From: Lactarius indigo
Lineage: Eukaryota; Basidiomycota; Agaricomycetes; Russulales; Russulaceae
Direction of reading: 5' to 3'
NCBI GenBank assembly: GCA_025766275.1
Contig: JAFKAC010000017.1
Span: 1,027,680 to 1,091,679 of the forward strand
Length of the DNA stretch: 64,000 nucleotides
Below are positions 29,801 through 40,053 of the stretch, piece by piece; within the stretch, counting starts at the first letter, position 1; each line of letters starts with the position of its first letter. The notes below the pieces were generated by a model. The model was not told the origin of the DNA and ran no database searches. It saw nothing but the letters and a program-made list of their open reading frames with translations. The position numbers and the translations under genes were made by a program.

Positions 29801-31605
29801 GGTATAACCCACAAGCGGATTGGACCGATAAGCCATCTCCCCTTCCGCAGGTCACAAGACGACTGACTCAGCTGAAAGAGGCTAGGGAAGACGCCCAACG
29901 CCTCATGAAACGAGCGCAGGAGGCGTGGATACGCAACAAAGATACGCCCAAGTTCAAGATAGGGGACCTCGTATGGCTGGAAGGAAAACACCTCCGAACC
30001 AATCAGCCCACGGCGAAACTAGCGGCGCGACGCCACGGACCGTTTCGGGTGACACAGGTGATGTCCCCTTACAATTATCGATTGGAGCTTCCCACGCAGT
30101 GGAGCATTCACCCAGTGTTCCACATCGATCTTCTCACACCATACAAACAAACACCCCTTCACGGGGAAAACTTCACACGACCGCCGCCCGAGTTGATCGA
30201 TGGAGAAGAAGAATATGAGGTCGAGGCCATTCTGGACTCCCGGCATTTCGGCAGAGGAAGGAGGCTCCAATACCTCGTCAAGTGGAAGGGGTACCCGGAC
30301 TCGGAGAATCAGTGGGTTAACAAAGAAGACGTCTTCGCACCGGAAGCGCTCCGCCTCTTTCAAGAAGCGCAAGTGCACGAAGCAGTGGTTAAAAGGGGCT
30401 CGGTCGTCACTCAGGAAAGTCATCCCCTTTTCCTTCGCTCTATCACCTCTACTCTCATGCCCACTTCCCCTCTGCGACATGTCACCCAAGCGATACTCCT
30501 CGACTCCCTTGCCGAAGACGCCCGGGCCCTCCTCGCAGAAGACGACGAGACTGAGATTCCCAACACCCAAATCACCCCGTACACACCTGTCGGCCAACCA
30601 GAGGGCCGTATCACCGCACAAGAATGGGCAAATGTCCTTGCCCGATTTCCAGACCCCACGCAACAGCCCGACGACGAGTCCGCCGTCGCCCACGTCTTCC
30701 GCGACGAACATGGGGCGCGCGAGCCCATCGCTGCCATCCCCCCAAGCGACGACCTCGTTGGCGTTCGCGGAGTTTTCCCGCGCAACGACGAGCGTTCAAG
30801 CTCTCCTGGAGTACGAGTTGGACGGTTGGAGGAGGGTAGCGGCGGAGTGGCAGAAGGAACAGTTAGACTCAGCCGCGGCCCGACTGAGAGAGATGCGAGA
30901 GCGGCGGCAGCGATGGAGGCTGCTGAGGCTGGCCATGACGACGACGATTACTACCCGGCACGCCATGCCTTCCTTCGAACGAAAAGCGACCCTACTAATC
31001 CCTGCATCACGCCCTGGCTCGTCAACTCTGACGGGTCCGCCATGTATCGAGGACGTGTGCGTGTACCAGGCACCGCAGACCACCGTCCCTTCACCACCGC
31101 CGACGACCCGGCGCACGTTATTGCGCCTGAAGGGTTCCGGGCAAATCGACGACCCCATCACATTCCATACCCCATCACCGGACCCGACGGAGTAGAGAGG
31201 GACGCGTCTCACGTCCAGCTTATTGGAGGGGCGGATCCCCTCATACTCGGGGTGATACCTGGCTCCCCTCATCTATACGGTAAGCCCCTCTACGCCGAGC
31301 CGCACGTCAGCGCCGCGCTGCACCCCACGTACCCTCACGAAGACCTCGTCGTCTTCGCCGCGGACAAAATCACGGACCGCGCTCTCAATCGCATCAACGA
31401 CGAGACGCTTACGGCGGAAGTCACGCGCTACCGCGCGGCCAGTTTCGAACTGGAGCGACTTCGCGCTAGGGTGGCTCAACTCCGCGACATGATCGCGTGC
31501 GCCCAGAGCGACCGACAAGACTCCATTTACCGACTGGAGCACGCCACGGCACTCGAGCGCATTGCCGACGAACAGAGCAGTTGGCCGGCCAGAGACTTTC
31601 GGTGA
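26870..31605 (+). pseudogene. pol: Pol polyprotein, gypsy copy 2, one nonsense codon
   Basis: Domains in order are the protease (ALVDSGATDNF, about 27009), reverse transcriptase (KKKDGKLRPVQDYRVIN, YMDDIGVA at about 28072), RNase H (LEVDASGYAVGAVLL, about 28520), integrase HHCC finger (HGHPG...CAECQ), DDE core (MDFITKLPP, SDRDPRFASKF, DGQSEHTNQW), GPY/F-like module (HGPFRVTQV) and a chromodomain (YEVEAILDSRHFGRGRRLQYLVKWKGYP, about 30220-30310). About 430 further residues follow, with a coiled-coil near the end. A TGA at 29188-29190 splits RNase H from integrase; copy 1 has CGA there, so one transition accounts for it. The rest of the frame is open to TGA 31603-31605. Confidence 0.92.
30770..30995 (+). 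other. Segment of pol conserved in the +1 frame
   Basis: Here the Pol frame remains open, but the +1 frame reads as a helical protein (ALLEYELDGWRRVAAEWQKE, then SAAARLREMRERRQRW). Between copy 1 (10970-11189) and copy 2, most differences fall at third positions of the +1 frame and are silent there. Just upstream (30480-30770) they fall at third positions of the Pol frame. The two frames therefore appear to have been selected in succession. Confidence 0.6.
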
Positions 31606-31634
31606 GTCGGGGCCTCACGCTGAAAAGGGGGTGA

Positions 31635-32146
31635 TGTCACGTTTCGAATGGACTGTACGACTCGGACCCTTACTGTACCGGTTGCAACTACGGCGGTAAG
31701 GTATATTAGTTGCGGACTTATCTACGGTGATACGGTAGTGCGATAGGAGATACGGTACGGATTGCTGACTGAGGACTTACGCCACTAATACTAGTAGTAG
31801 TAGTATTAGGATTGAGTACTTTACGCGACACGTTGGACGCTACTTTACGATGACTCATAGCAGCGCTTCAAAGCCTGCTCAACTTGTATTTATAGTGTCA
31901 GATGAAGACCAAGAAACGCCATCTTGGTCTTCTTGAATCGTCACTTGTTCCTTTCTTCTCTTTCTCCGAACTTCTTCGCATTGATTCCAATCGCTCTTTC
32001 AAGAACCTTCGAACTACCGGTGTACCTTCGTGTATTCACCAAGGCAGAACTTGGACCTTCGCGTCTTCAAGGATAAGACTTCGAACGCAGCTGAGTTGTT
32101 ACCGTCGACCGAGCTCAAGTCGAGCTAACGTCGTGACGACGTTACA
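31635..32146 (+). repeat. 3' LTR of gypsy copy 2
   Basis: 512 bp with TG...CA ends, preceded by the purine tract AAAAGGGGGTGA. Four substitutions separate it from the 5' LTR, at 31663, 31680, 31713 and 31881. There are no indels. Confidence 0.95.
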
Positions 32147-32151
32147 CCCGG
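32147..32151 (+). repeat. Right 5-bp target-site duplication of gypsy copy 2
   Basis: CCCGG, identical to 24310-24314. The interrupted transposase coding sequence resumes here on the minus strand. Confidence 0.92.
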
Positions 32152-35085
32152 CATCGAACGTCGACCTTCTCCCTCGACGTGATGGCCATCTTGTACTGGG
32201 GGTTCTACGGAGGAACCAATATGTTGTTCTTGAGTGCTCCCCAAAGTGTCACATCCAATGTCATCCTCGTTCGTCACCAGCTCATGTTTAGCCGCGTCGA
32301 GTTCGTCGATTTGTTTCCGAATCAGTGCCGCAACGAGCGAAATGTGTTCGTATTTTAAGATCTATGTTTGAGAGATCATCACAAATTGAATAGATAAAGA
32401 TAAGGTATGCGACGAACCTGAGATGCAACACGCTTGAAATTAGTCTGGTTTAAGTACAGCTTCCTGAGGAAGCCATGCATCTTCTCGTTTGGCTTCGTAT
32501 TGTAGTTGTGTGAGGCACCTTTCGCTTTGATATCGTCGAAGCCATGGACCAACGCGTGCATCTTGGGGAAGTTCCAGTTTTTGGCTGTGGTTTTACTCTG
32601 CGGATCCTCCTCCAATGTAACACATAATTCGGCATACTCCTGTCAAATAGATCAGTACCACTGGATCATCAAAAGAGATTGAGTACCTTCATGAGGGTCC
32701 CAAACCTCTCGAGTTCGCTCTGCCCAGCCAGAATCATCTCCTCCGTGTGTACCTCCAAAGATAGAAGTAAATCCAAGATGGAAAAACTTTGCAGGCAGAG
32801 TAGTAACTTCCACTCTTCTTTATCTTTGTCCGGCGGAAAAATATTGTGTGCAGCAAAGACCACAACCTGAGTTTGTCAGTTGACGAGATGAAGCCACATA
32901 TAATTGACACACCTTGGATATATCCTTGTTCTTCCCACCGTCTGTGAAATCCATGTGCATCACTTCAGAAAAGTGATTTAGACCACACCAGCGGGGCGTG
33001 AGATTGAACCTGAGGGAGTGGAGTGAAGTTAGCACTGGGATATTGACTTGGATGAGACGGGAAATAGTATATTACTGGTGTTCGAGTTTCGTTGTGGCAG
33101 CGCGCCCTATTATGGTATCCTTAAAGAGACCCTTGAACCTCTTCCATAAATGATTCCTGAATATGCCATTATTGTTCGCATGAAGCCTGTCAAAGGATAA
33201 TGCGCGATATGGGTCGGAATTGTTGACGTGCCAGAACACATTCTAGACCCACCATTACACATAATTAATGGACAAAATAGTCATGAGACTCACATCAACA
33301 TCATGAATCCCATATCTAGAAAAATGGTACTTGCGATCGACACTCTTGTCGAGGGTTCTCCCTTCTTCAATAAGTTCCCGAATCCATTCCGTTGTCCTCA
33401 GTGGCCAAGTGTTTGAGATGTCAGCGAGCTGGTCATCAGGGACGAAACAAATCGGGCAGGGCATTTTTCCATGAGCACCCCAGATTAGAGACATAACGCA
33501 CCTAATACATTGGGGTCAGTCAATTCAGGCAGTGATAGAGAATAAAATACGTATTACTGTTCTTCATAGTCGGCGGATAATGTGATGATGCCAGGGAAAA
33601 ATTGTTGTTGGGTGCCATCAACGCACTGAAGCCAGTAGCCCGCCTTAGATTTGTCGACAATGGATTCGATTATGCAGTGAAATGCATGATGCCAGACCTT
33701 GCGTTTGAAGTTGGTGAATCCGGTTTTTCCAGAGCCCTCTGCGGTTTCCGGAATCTAGAATGGGTGTTACAATGCAACATCAGATACTTATTAACCAGAA
33801 AACTTACATCCGGCAACCACCTGACAATGCGCCCACCACCAACGCCGCTATTGCGATTCCGAATCTCAGCTGGTAGGTTCGCACAGCGAGCGATCACTGG
33901 GTAGGCCTTTTCTGTGCCGAAGCTGGACAGCTTCAACTTATCTGCATAGAGGATGAAGCATAACGGGTGCGCACCCTTGGGGATCCCAGACTGCAACGAT
34001 AATTTGTTCAACAACAAAAAAGGTACACTGACTCAACTGCTACAAGGGATAGATAGTAATATGCGTACTTGAAAGTTCCAGAACGAGTCCACGGTCCAAG
34101 GCTCGTCGTATACACGAGAGATATTCTCCCTGTCATGCTTAAAGACCTTCTGCGCGTCCCATTCAAAATATTGGTCCAATTGTGGGTCCATGATGAGGTC
34201 GACTGCCCAGTCCCATAGTGGACGATGAGGTACCTCAAATGTCCGATCCACACCATTGTAAGGGACTGAAATGTCGTGGAAATTAAACTAGACCTTGAAA
34301 AAATTAGTGACAAAACTTCAGTAGAATTCCTGGGCTTACAGCGGTCACTTGAAGCGATGCGCGCTCCCACACACCCCGAATGTCCAAGTAATTTGAGAAG
34401 GTAAGTGTGCCCTTGCCCTCGATACAGAGTCTGACAACTTCAATGAGACGGTCAGTGCGATCCTTGTTCATCCCAGCCTCCATGAGAACCTCCGAGAACA
34501 GGAAGTCTTCGTGCGTTTTGAAGAACGGACGCCATGGTTCGGCCTTAGGAAGACTGAGACGTTTGCATTTGCAGCTGTGATCGCCAGGACCTTGTGGTGC
34601 TCGTCCACTATTTGGATGGTATTCGATTGCAAATTTGGCGGGTCTCGCAGAAGGGCCAGTCGTTATTGTGACAGGAGGGGGTGTCTGTTCACGCACTAGG
34701 TAGGTGATCACATCAACCACTAGGTAGGAAGATCGAAATACTACGTACCTGATGTTTCAAAGCCCGCATCAAAGTCCATCGGGTCGGCAGCAATGAAGTC
34801 ATAGGTTTGGGGTTCATCTGGAATGGCGACACCCAGGGCTGAAAACTCTGAATCGTCGGTCAGTACATCAAATATGATATGGTGTGTCCATCACGTACCA
34901 TCATAACTTGCCTCTAGTGTGCGAAGTCTCCTCTCCCAGGTCTTCACGTACTTTATTTCCCCCTGGTGTTCCCTTCGTTCCCTCTCACATTTCTTGATGT
35001 GGGCTGGAAGATTCTGGGCGCGAAATGAAAGGCGACATAATTGACATTTCTTTGTCTTGCTCGGGGATTGACTTGCTTTTGGCAT
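32152..35085 (-). pseudogene. Plavaka-type transposase, N-terminal and core part
   Basis: A multi-exon minus-strand gene starts at ATG 35085. Near the N-terminus is a C2HC finger (CQLCRLSFRAQNLPAHIKKC). Family blocks follow in order: EPWRPFFKTHEDFLFSEVL, RPLWDWAVDLIMDPQL, YDEPWTVDSFWNFQ, HPLCFILYADKLKLSSFGTE, YPVIARCANLPAEIRN, GGGRIVRWLPDV, WGAHGKMPCPICFVPDDQL, FNLTPRWCGLNHFSEVMHMD, FTDGGKNKDISK, VVFAAHNIFPPDKDKEEW and NWNFPKMHALVHGFDDI. The DKxxLSSFGTxKxYPVxARCANLP and CPxC blocks are characteristic of Plavaka transposases of basidiomycetes. Introns of about 50 bp separate the blocks. The gene is disrupted after about 32147 by gypsy copy 2. Confidence 0.8.
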
Positions 35086-36074
35086 AAGTACGAGGGAGTA
35101 GAGCAAGGAGTAATATTAGGGATGGTGGGTGGTGTCGGAGAAAGTGACAATATATTTACATTTATTACATCAAGCGTGGGAGATCAACAAAGATCAATAT
35201 TACGTCGAATAACACCAGCCAATATTGTCTCACCAGATCTCACCTCTCACCATTATTAATAATCGCTTCCACGCCGATGCAGCACCTGCCTGTGCTGTGT
35301 TTAATTGGACCATTGTAGGTGTGTGACTATTCTTTTAATTGATTGTGATTACCCAACCTTCCATGTAATCATTTTAGATAATAAAGCTGGTCGTCTTCAT
35401 GAGCACACAGAATTGACAATCTCATTGGGTACCAGGACAAGTTCGGGACTTCATCCAACGGCGCAAACCCAATGTTATTGTGATCGGGGTTTTTACGTGG
35501 CTACTACTAGGTTGTCTTCGCAAGTTTTGGGAAGCGATGCTAATACATCAGCTGGCTCAGAGGACAGAACCTTTGTCAACCCCAGTGACGTTCACTGGCA
35601 CTGTATCACTACCACCTATGTCTCTGACAAGGTCGCACACAAGTATCAGCACAGCAACCGTGTGGCCAATGAACTCACATCCTTTTCCCCTATCATCAGG
35701 TACGCTGCCTTGAGTCCAGACATTACTAAGATCGCTTTCATAGTTTTGGTGTCAACATCAATCGTGCCGTAGTAATAAGTTATTACTATCAACACCCCCT
35801 TCACTATTACATTCATTCTGGGTTGGACCATTCCTCGGACTGAGCTGATGTCTCAACTGGGAACAGGAGCCAGATATCAATGCAAGTTACATCTATTAAT
35901 AATACTTGTGCGCTGCACCCCCGATCTCTGTTTACCAGGTGGTTTTGTATGTGGACAATGGACAGGGACTCTTGGCTTGAAAATTTTTATTCCGGGGTCG
36001 AGAGTCCATTATAAGGATTATAAGGTAGTCACACAACTGATCCACTGATCTCCATCCCCCTCTTACAATTTTTT
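35086..36074. promoter_or_regulatory. Divergent intergenic region between transposase and accessory gene
   Basis: About 990 bp separate the minus-strand transposase start from the plus-strand accessory gene start. It contains no supported gene and probably carries both promoters. No specific box is called. Confidence 0.4.
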
Positions 36075-37679
36075 ATGGCTTCCGATGACAATGATTTGTC
36101 CTCTTCACAACATGGTCCCTTCAATTCAGATCTAGAAGATGAGGTCAATTCGGCGCTGTTGCCATCTACAGTGTCGACACTTCCACCCAACCTTTTGAAT
36201 CAGCAATTGCATGAGGTCACTCATCTCATTCTTGTGTCATTTCTTACACTAATTTGACTCACCTCTACTAGATGCTCAAAGCCAGCCAGATTCATCAGCA
36301 AATGCTCGGCAATGAGTTGAAGGCACTAAGAATTGACTATGAAGAACTGGAAGAGGTGAACAACTTGAAGTCCACAAAAACCTCAAGAGCTGCGAGGGGG
36401 TCATTGGAGGGGGAGTCGAGGGAGATATCGCTTGCCAGGGGTAGGTTTTCTGTAGTCGGTGAGCTCTGGGTTAAAAAAACCACGCTCGGAATCCCTTTCC
36501 CTGAACACCTTGACCCACTCGATCCCTCACGCTACAATGATCCTGCTGGTGGTTCTGAAGCACGTGGTGTAATCACCGAGTTGTACAGGGACCTTAAGCC
36601 ACATCTCTGGCTGGCACTTGTGGACCCTGATCAAAGCATGATGTTCAAGAACATTGTAAGTTTTCAAATTTTCTCCTGGCACATCTGATTAATTTGCTGC
36701 GGTGTAGTTTCTCAAGCAATTGGATCAAGAATGTGCAAATTCAGCACATGCAGTGCGCCCCTATGTGCCCCGTTTCTTCGACGGCCTCAACCTCAGCTCG
36801 GCTCTGTTTGCCAGGAACTTTGATCGCACGACTTCTCCAGAGCTTCAAAAGCTCCTTGGAAGCCCAGCAAAACCCAGCATGACATATGCACCCTTTCCAC
36901 GGCTCATTTTCCCCGACTATGATGTCAGCAGCCACCGCCCATACTGGTCTATGGTACTTGTAAAAGTGCATATGATGGCCTGAGTTTCATAGCCATATAA
37001 ACCACTGACACATTTTTTTTAGTTCCTTAAACTCATTTTTTATGGGCCCTCATCAATCGATGGTGAGGCCACTGCAAAACGCTTGACAAAGGGAGTGATC
37101 TGGGGTGTCAATTTGGCCACTCCTGGAATGATTGCAATGGCAGCCACCCTGGTAAGTAATGAGTGTTTGGATCTAGTGTCTTCCTTTGCTAACTTGATAA
37201 TGTAGCTCACATATGTGTGCAGCCCGGACCAATCTTTTTCAGAGAGGACATTGGGGCCAAGCCACATTCCATGGGGGCAGTGTTTTAACTGCCATAAATG
37301 TGCTATCCTTAGTTTTCCTGCTACACATTGCAAAGACCTACTTTCCTGGTACAACAAGGTACTCTTTGGGAAGGATCCAGATTCTACAGAGTTGTTATCA
37401 TCAGATAATTCGGGGCCTAGCACACGCAACGGCTATGCCAATGACTCAGACATCACAGACCTAGTCAGTTGTCTCGGCCAAGCGAAAGTTCACTCTCCAG
37501 CAATTCAACCCAACCCACTACCATTGACAGTCCCTCGTAGCCCGTCCCCTGCCCCATCTTCTGGCCAGATGGAGCGGCCTGAGCCTGAGAAAGTTGCAGA
37601 GGCTAATGAGCCACAGAATGTGGTGCAGACTAACAAGCCCACCACTCACAAGCTGAGGAGGAAAAATACCAAGAAATGA
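36075..37679 (+). CDS. Uncharacterised basidiomycete protein, five exons, inside the composite transposon
   Basis: Exons 36075-36215, 36272-36655, 36708-36953, 37023-37151 and 37206-37679 join in frame through four introns of 52-69 bp with GT...AG ends, giving about 457 residues. The N-terminus is acidic, then a helix with a KAS-Q--QML heptad pattern. The middle contains GVITELYRDLKPHLWLALVD and VRPYVPRFFDGLNL. A conserved block TPGMIAMAATLLTYVCSPDQ is followed by WYNKVLFGKD and a Pro-rich basic tail. The SPD block after a TPGxIAxAA motif recalls a mushroom family I associate with DUF6698, but I cannot verify the name. Divergent pairing with the transposase suggests an accessory transposition protein. 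Confidence 0.65.
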
Positions 37680-39062
37680 TACTAGCATAGATACATTCAT
37701 GTTCTTCTTTCCCTACGACGTCCCTATATTTTTTGAATCGACGACGATTGATTTCTTTCTGGAAATGGTTAGTTTTCTGGTCATGTGATCAGAAAGTTGG
37801 AATTGAGACGTCTGAGTCGCATCTGTTCTCTTTCTCTTATTACCTTAATCACCATTGACACTCCCGTCCTCTTCTCCAGCCTCACCATTGACGTCAACTC
37901 CCCCCGTCAATGGTCTGGCGTCCAGCATCTTATCCAAGCTACCTTCTGAATCCCCATGCTGGACTTGGAGCACATGATACAATGTAAGCTTGTTGCTTTG
38001 CCATTGACACCCCTCTAGAGCTATACTGTCAATGTTTGCAGCCTCATCTCTTGGGACATGCACATCGACTGGGTCTTGACATGAACATTTCCAGTTTTTA
38101 ATCTCCTTGCTAAACCTACCGTGAAATTAGTTTTACTGACTAGTCGTCCCCCTGGACCCTCCCCCCAGATCAAGACCGCCAATGACCGCAGCCAGATACA
38201 GATTTGGATATGCTGTCATCTGCGCTCACTTACAGCTCGACCTGCCCGCCATCATTGACACCTGGCACTACACCAGCGCCGTCACACCTACCTACACCAC
38301 ACAATTCAAGTCTGCCACCAATACCCCTCCCAACTGCCAACGCTGAGGGCTCAACAACAGGTCGCATGCACAAGAGTGTCAACTACGCCAAGCCAAAGCT
38401 CAACACGTGCGTTATCCCATCACACCCCTCAGCTTTCCTGACTCCTTATAACAGAAAGATGCACAAATCTGACCTGTAACCGTGCCCACAGACATCCCCA
38501 CAGTCACGGAGTGGTGGCATAAATCGCACCCGTGCCTGCCTGTGGACGACGATGAGGAGAGCGATGGCACACAGGCAGATGAGGAGCCTCTCACGGGATC
38601 AAGGGTGCGTGCGGGCCTGGTGAATGTTGATGTGCATTGGCGGAGTGTGGTAGTCACCACCTCGTGGTGGTCTCTGATTGAGGTCAACAAGGGTCGACGA
38701 CACAGCATGCTCGTGTGATGAAAGGAAACACTCTCCCCATCACAAGCCAGGTACGTCTCACAAGCTTCCGGTCACCTTCGCTGCCATTGCTAATGGCGCT
38801 CCCGATACCTCGACACTGTCCACAGGTCACGCGAGCTATCATGTCACCATCACCTCCAATCCTCATTAGACATTCCCTACAACACAGCATCAGGGTACAT
38901 GCAAGCCACCACGACCGCATGTGTCTAATAATCATTGTGTGTAGTTTGATGGGAGATTAATAAAAGGGGATTAGAATATAAGACGAAAATAATAATAGTT
39001 TGAATATTGGTAAGAGAATAAGAAGGAAGATAAGACAGGCAATAAGAAAGAAGATAATTACA
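37680..39062. other. No convincing gene; CATTGACA motifs and a small hairpin
   Basis: CATTGACAC-like motifs recur (about 37853, 38001, 38252). A perfect 9-bp inverted repeat, CCATTGACG...CGTCAATGG, lies at 37885-37913. Pro/Ser-rich ORFs at 38204-38718 show no domain. Confidence 0.35.
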
Positions 39063-39334
39063 GTATTCTTATAATGTATATTATATTTATAATGTCTATT
39101 ATAATCTTATTGTGATTTATAATCAGGTGATCGATCTGGTAATACCACGTGTTCCTTTTAATAAATTCCGAGGCCTTATGATTGATTATAATGCAACTGA
39201 CAGATCTGACAAGCGAATTATAAAGTTGTTTATAAGAACTCACGATCTCTTAGATGAGTTATAAGGTTTGGGTGACATTATATCACATTATGTCATTATA
39301 ATTTATTATAAACTGCTGCCCGAATTTTGTGACA
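39063..39334 (-). repeat. Right subterminal and terminal repeats of the composite transposon
   Basis: About ten TTATAA hexamers occur in 250 bp, ending at the inverted terminal motif whose reverse complement starts TGTCACAAAATTCGGG at 39334. This mirrors the left end at 21201-21435. Confidence 0.7.
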
Positions 39335-39659
39335 ATGTCACATGTCACAACCCAACTGTCATCTCATATCAGACCCCTTTCACATTACATCCTTGACCCA
39401 CTTTTCAGGAGTTTTTGGACACCTCCGACACCATCCCCATGAGTTTCCTAACAGTCCAAACAACTCACCCCTGAAATTCCCAGTGGTGATGAAAACCTTT
39501 ATAAGTCTTGATACTAACTATATGTACATTTTAATCTGCTCTAGGAACCGGACTTCCACATTTCTGCAAAAGAGACTAGTTGGAACCTCCATTGTTTGTT
39601 CCACCTCACACAGTTAAAGCGTAGTTTCCCTGCATCTTGAGAAATGTTTGGTCTCTCAG

Positions 39660-40053
39660 AAGATTCTGGAGTATGAGATTTCCCTTCAAGCACTCAAGGA
39701 GCAGATGCATGCCATAGAAAAGGGCATAGTCAGCGATGCTGTTACAGTTGGTGGAGATTGGCGTCCTATCCCTGATATTCCAGATCACATGGCCTCCATT
39801 TTCTCAGAGGTTAGCCCTAACTTATTCTTCACGATACACATCACCTGACATACATTGACAGGACGACGGCACTGGTGGATGCTTAGAGGGCTACACTCCT
39901 TGCGAAGAACAGGAGACTGAACAGAGACTGAACAGAGATTTCATTATGTGTAAGCAGTCTTATGTCATTTTAATTTGTTATTCCGGCTAATTTCCTTTTG
40001 TAGGGTTGACAGATATAGAGATACGAGGCCTTCCCAGAACATGGTTGCATTAA
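39660..40053 (+). CDS. Small spliced gene or 3' gene fragment
   Basis: Three exons, 39660-39809, 39862-39949 and 40004-40053, join in frame across two introns of 52 and 54 bp with GT...AG ends. They encode about 95 residues ending WLTDIEIRGLPRTWLH and a TAA. The first part is helical (ILEYEISLQALKEQMHAIEK). The segment before 39660 looks like an intron ending in TCTCAG, so upstream exons may exist. The family is not recognised. It lies just outside the right end of the composite transposon. Confidence 0.45.

Larger units (their letters stand above)
24315..32146 (+). mobile_element. Ty3/gypsy chromodomain retrotransposon, copy 2, nearly intact (7.8 kb)
   Basis: Two 512-bp LTRs with TG...CA ends, a perfect CCCGG duplication, a candidate self-primer binding site, gag, pol in the -1 frame with protease, RT, RNase H, integrase and chromodomain, and a polypurine tract (AAAAGGGGGTGA, about 31623-31634) are all present. 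The only clear lesion in pol is a TGA at 29188-29190. The LTRs differ at four positions, so insertion is recent. It sits in the coding sequence of the Plavaka-type transposase in the opposite orientation. Confidence 0.95.
21201..39334 (-). mobile_element. Candidate composite Plavaka-type DNA transposon (18.1 kb, about 10.3 kb without the gypsy insert)
   Basis: The left end (TGTCGCAAAATCCCGG, from 21201) and the reverse complement of the right end (TGTCACAAAATTCGGG, from 39334) form imperfect inverted repeats of about 30 bp, both running into TTATAAT. Both ends are followed inward by TTATAA-rich arrays. Between them lie the Plavaka-type transposase (minus strand, split by gypsy copy 2), a coiled-coil pseudogene and a divergent accessory gene. 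TGTCACAT occurs just outside each end (21191-21198 and 39336-39343) and may be an 8-bp target duplication, though the same letters resemble the repeat itself. Confidence 0.7.

Noticed and set aside
30200..31195. 331-codon frame as a wholly independent gene over pol
   Set aside because: Only about 30770-30995 shows selection in that frame. Upstream the substitutions favour the Pol frame, so the long frame as a whole is not called.
38204..38718. Two Pro/Ser-rich plus-strand frames as a second accessory gene
   Set aside because: No splice-consistent model, no domain and overlapping minus-strand frames of similar length.
21223..39312. TTATAA hexamers as piggyBac (TTAA) target duplications
   Set aside because: They lack the exact TTAA core, are clustered inside both ends, and the encoded transposase is Plavaka-like.
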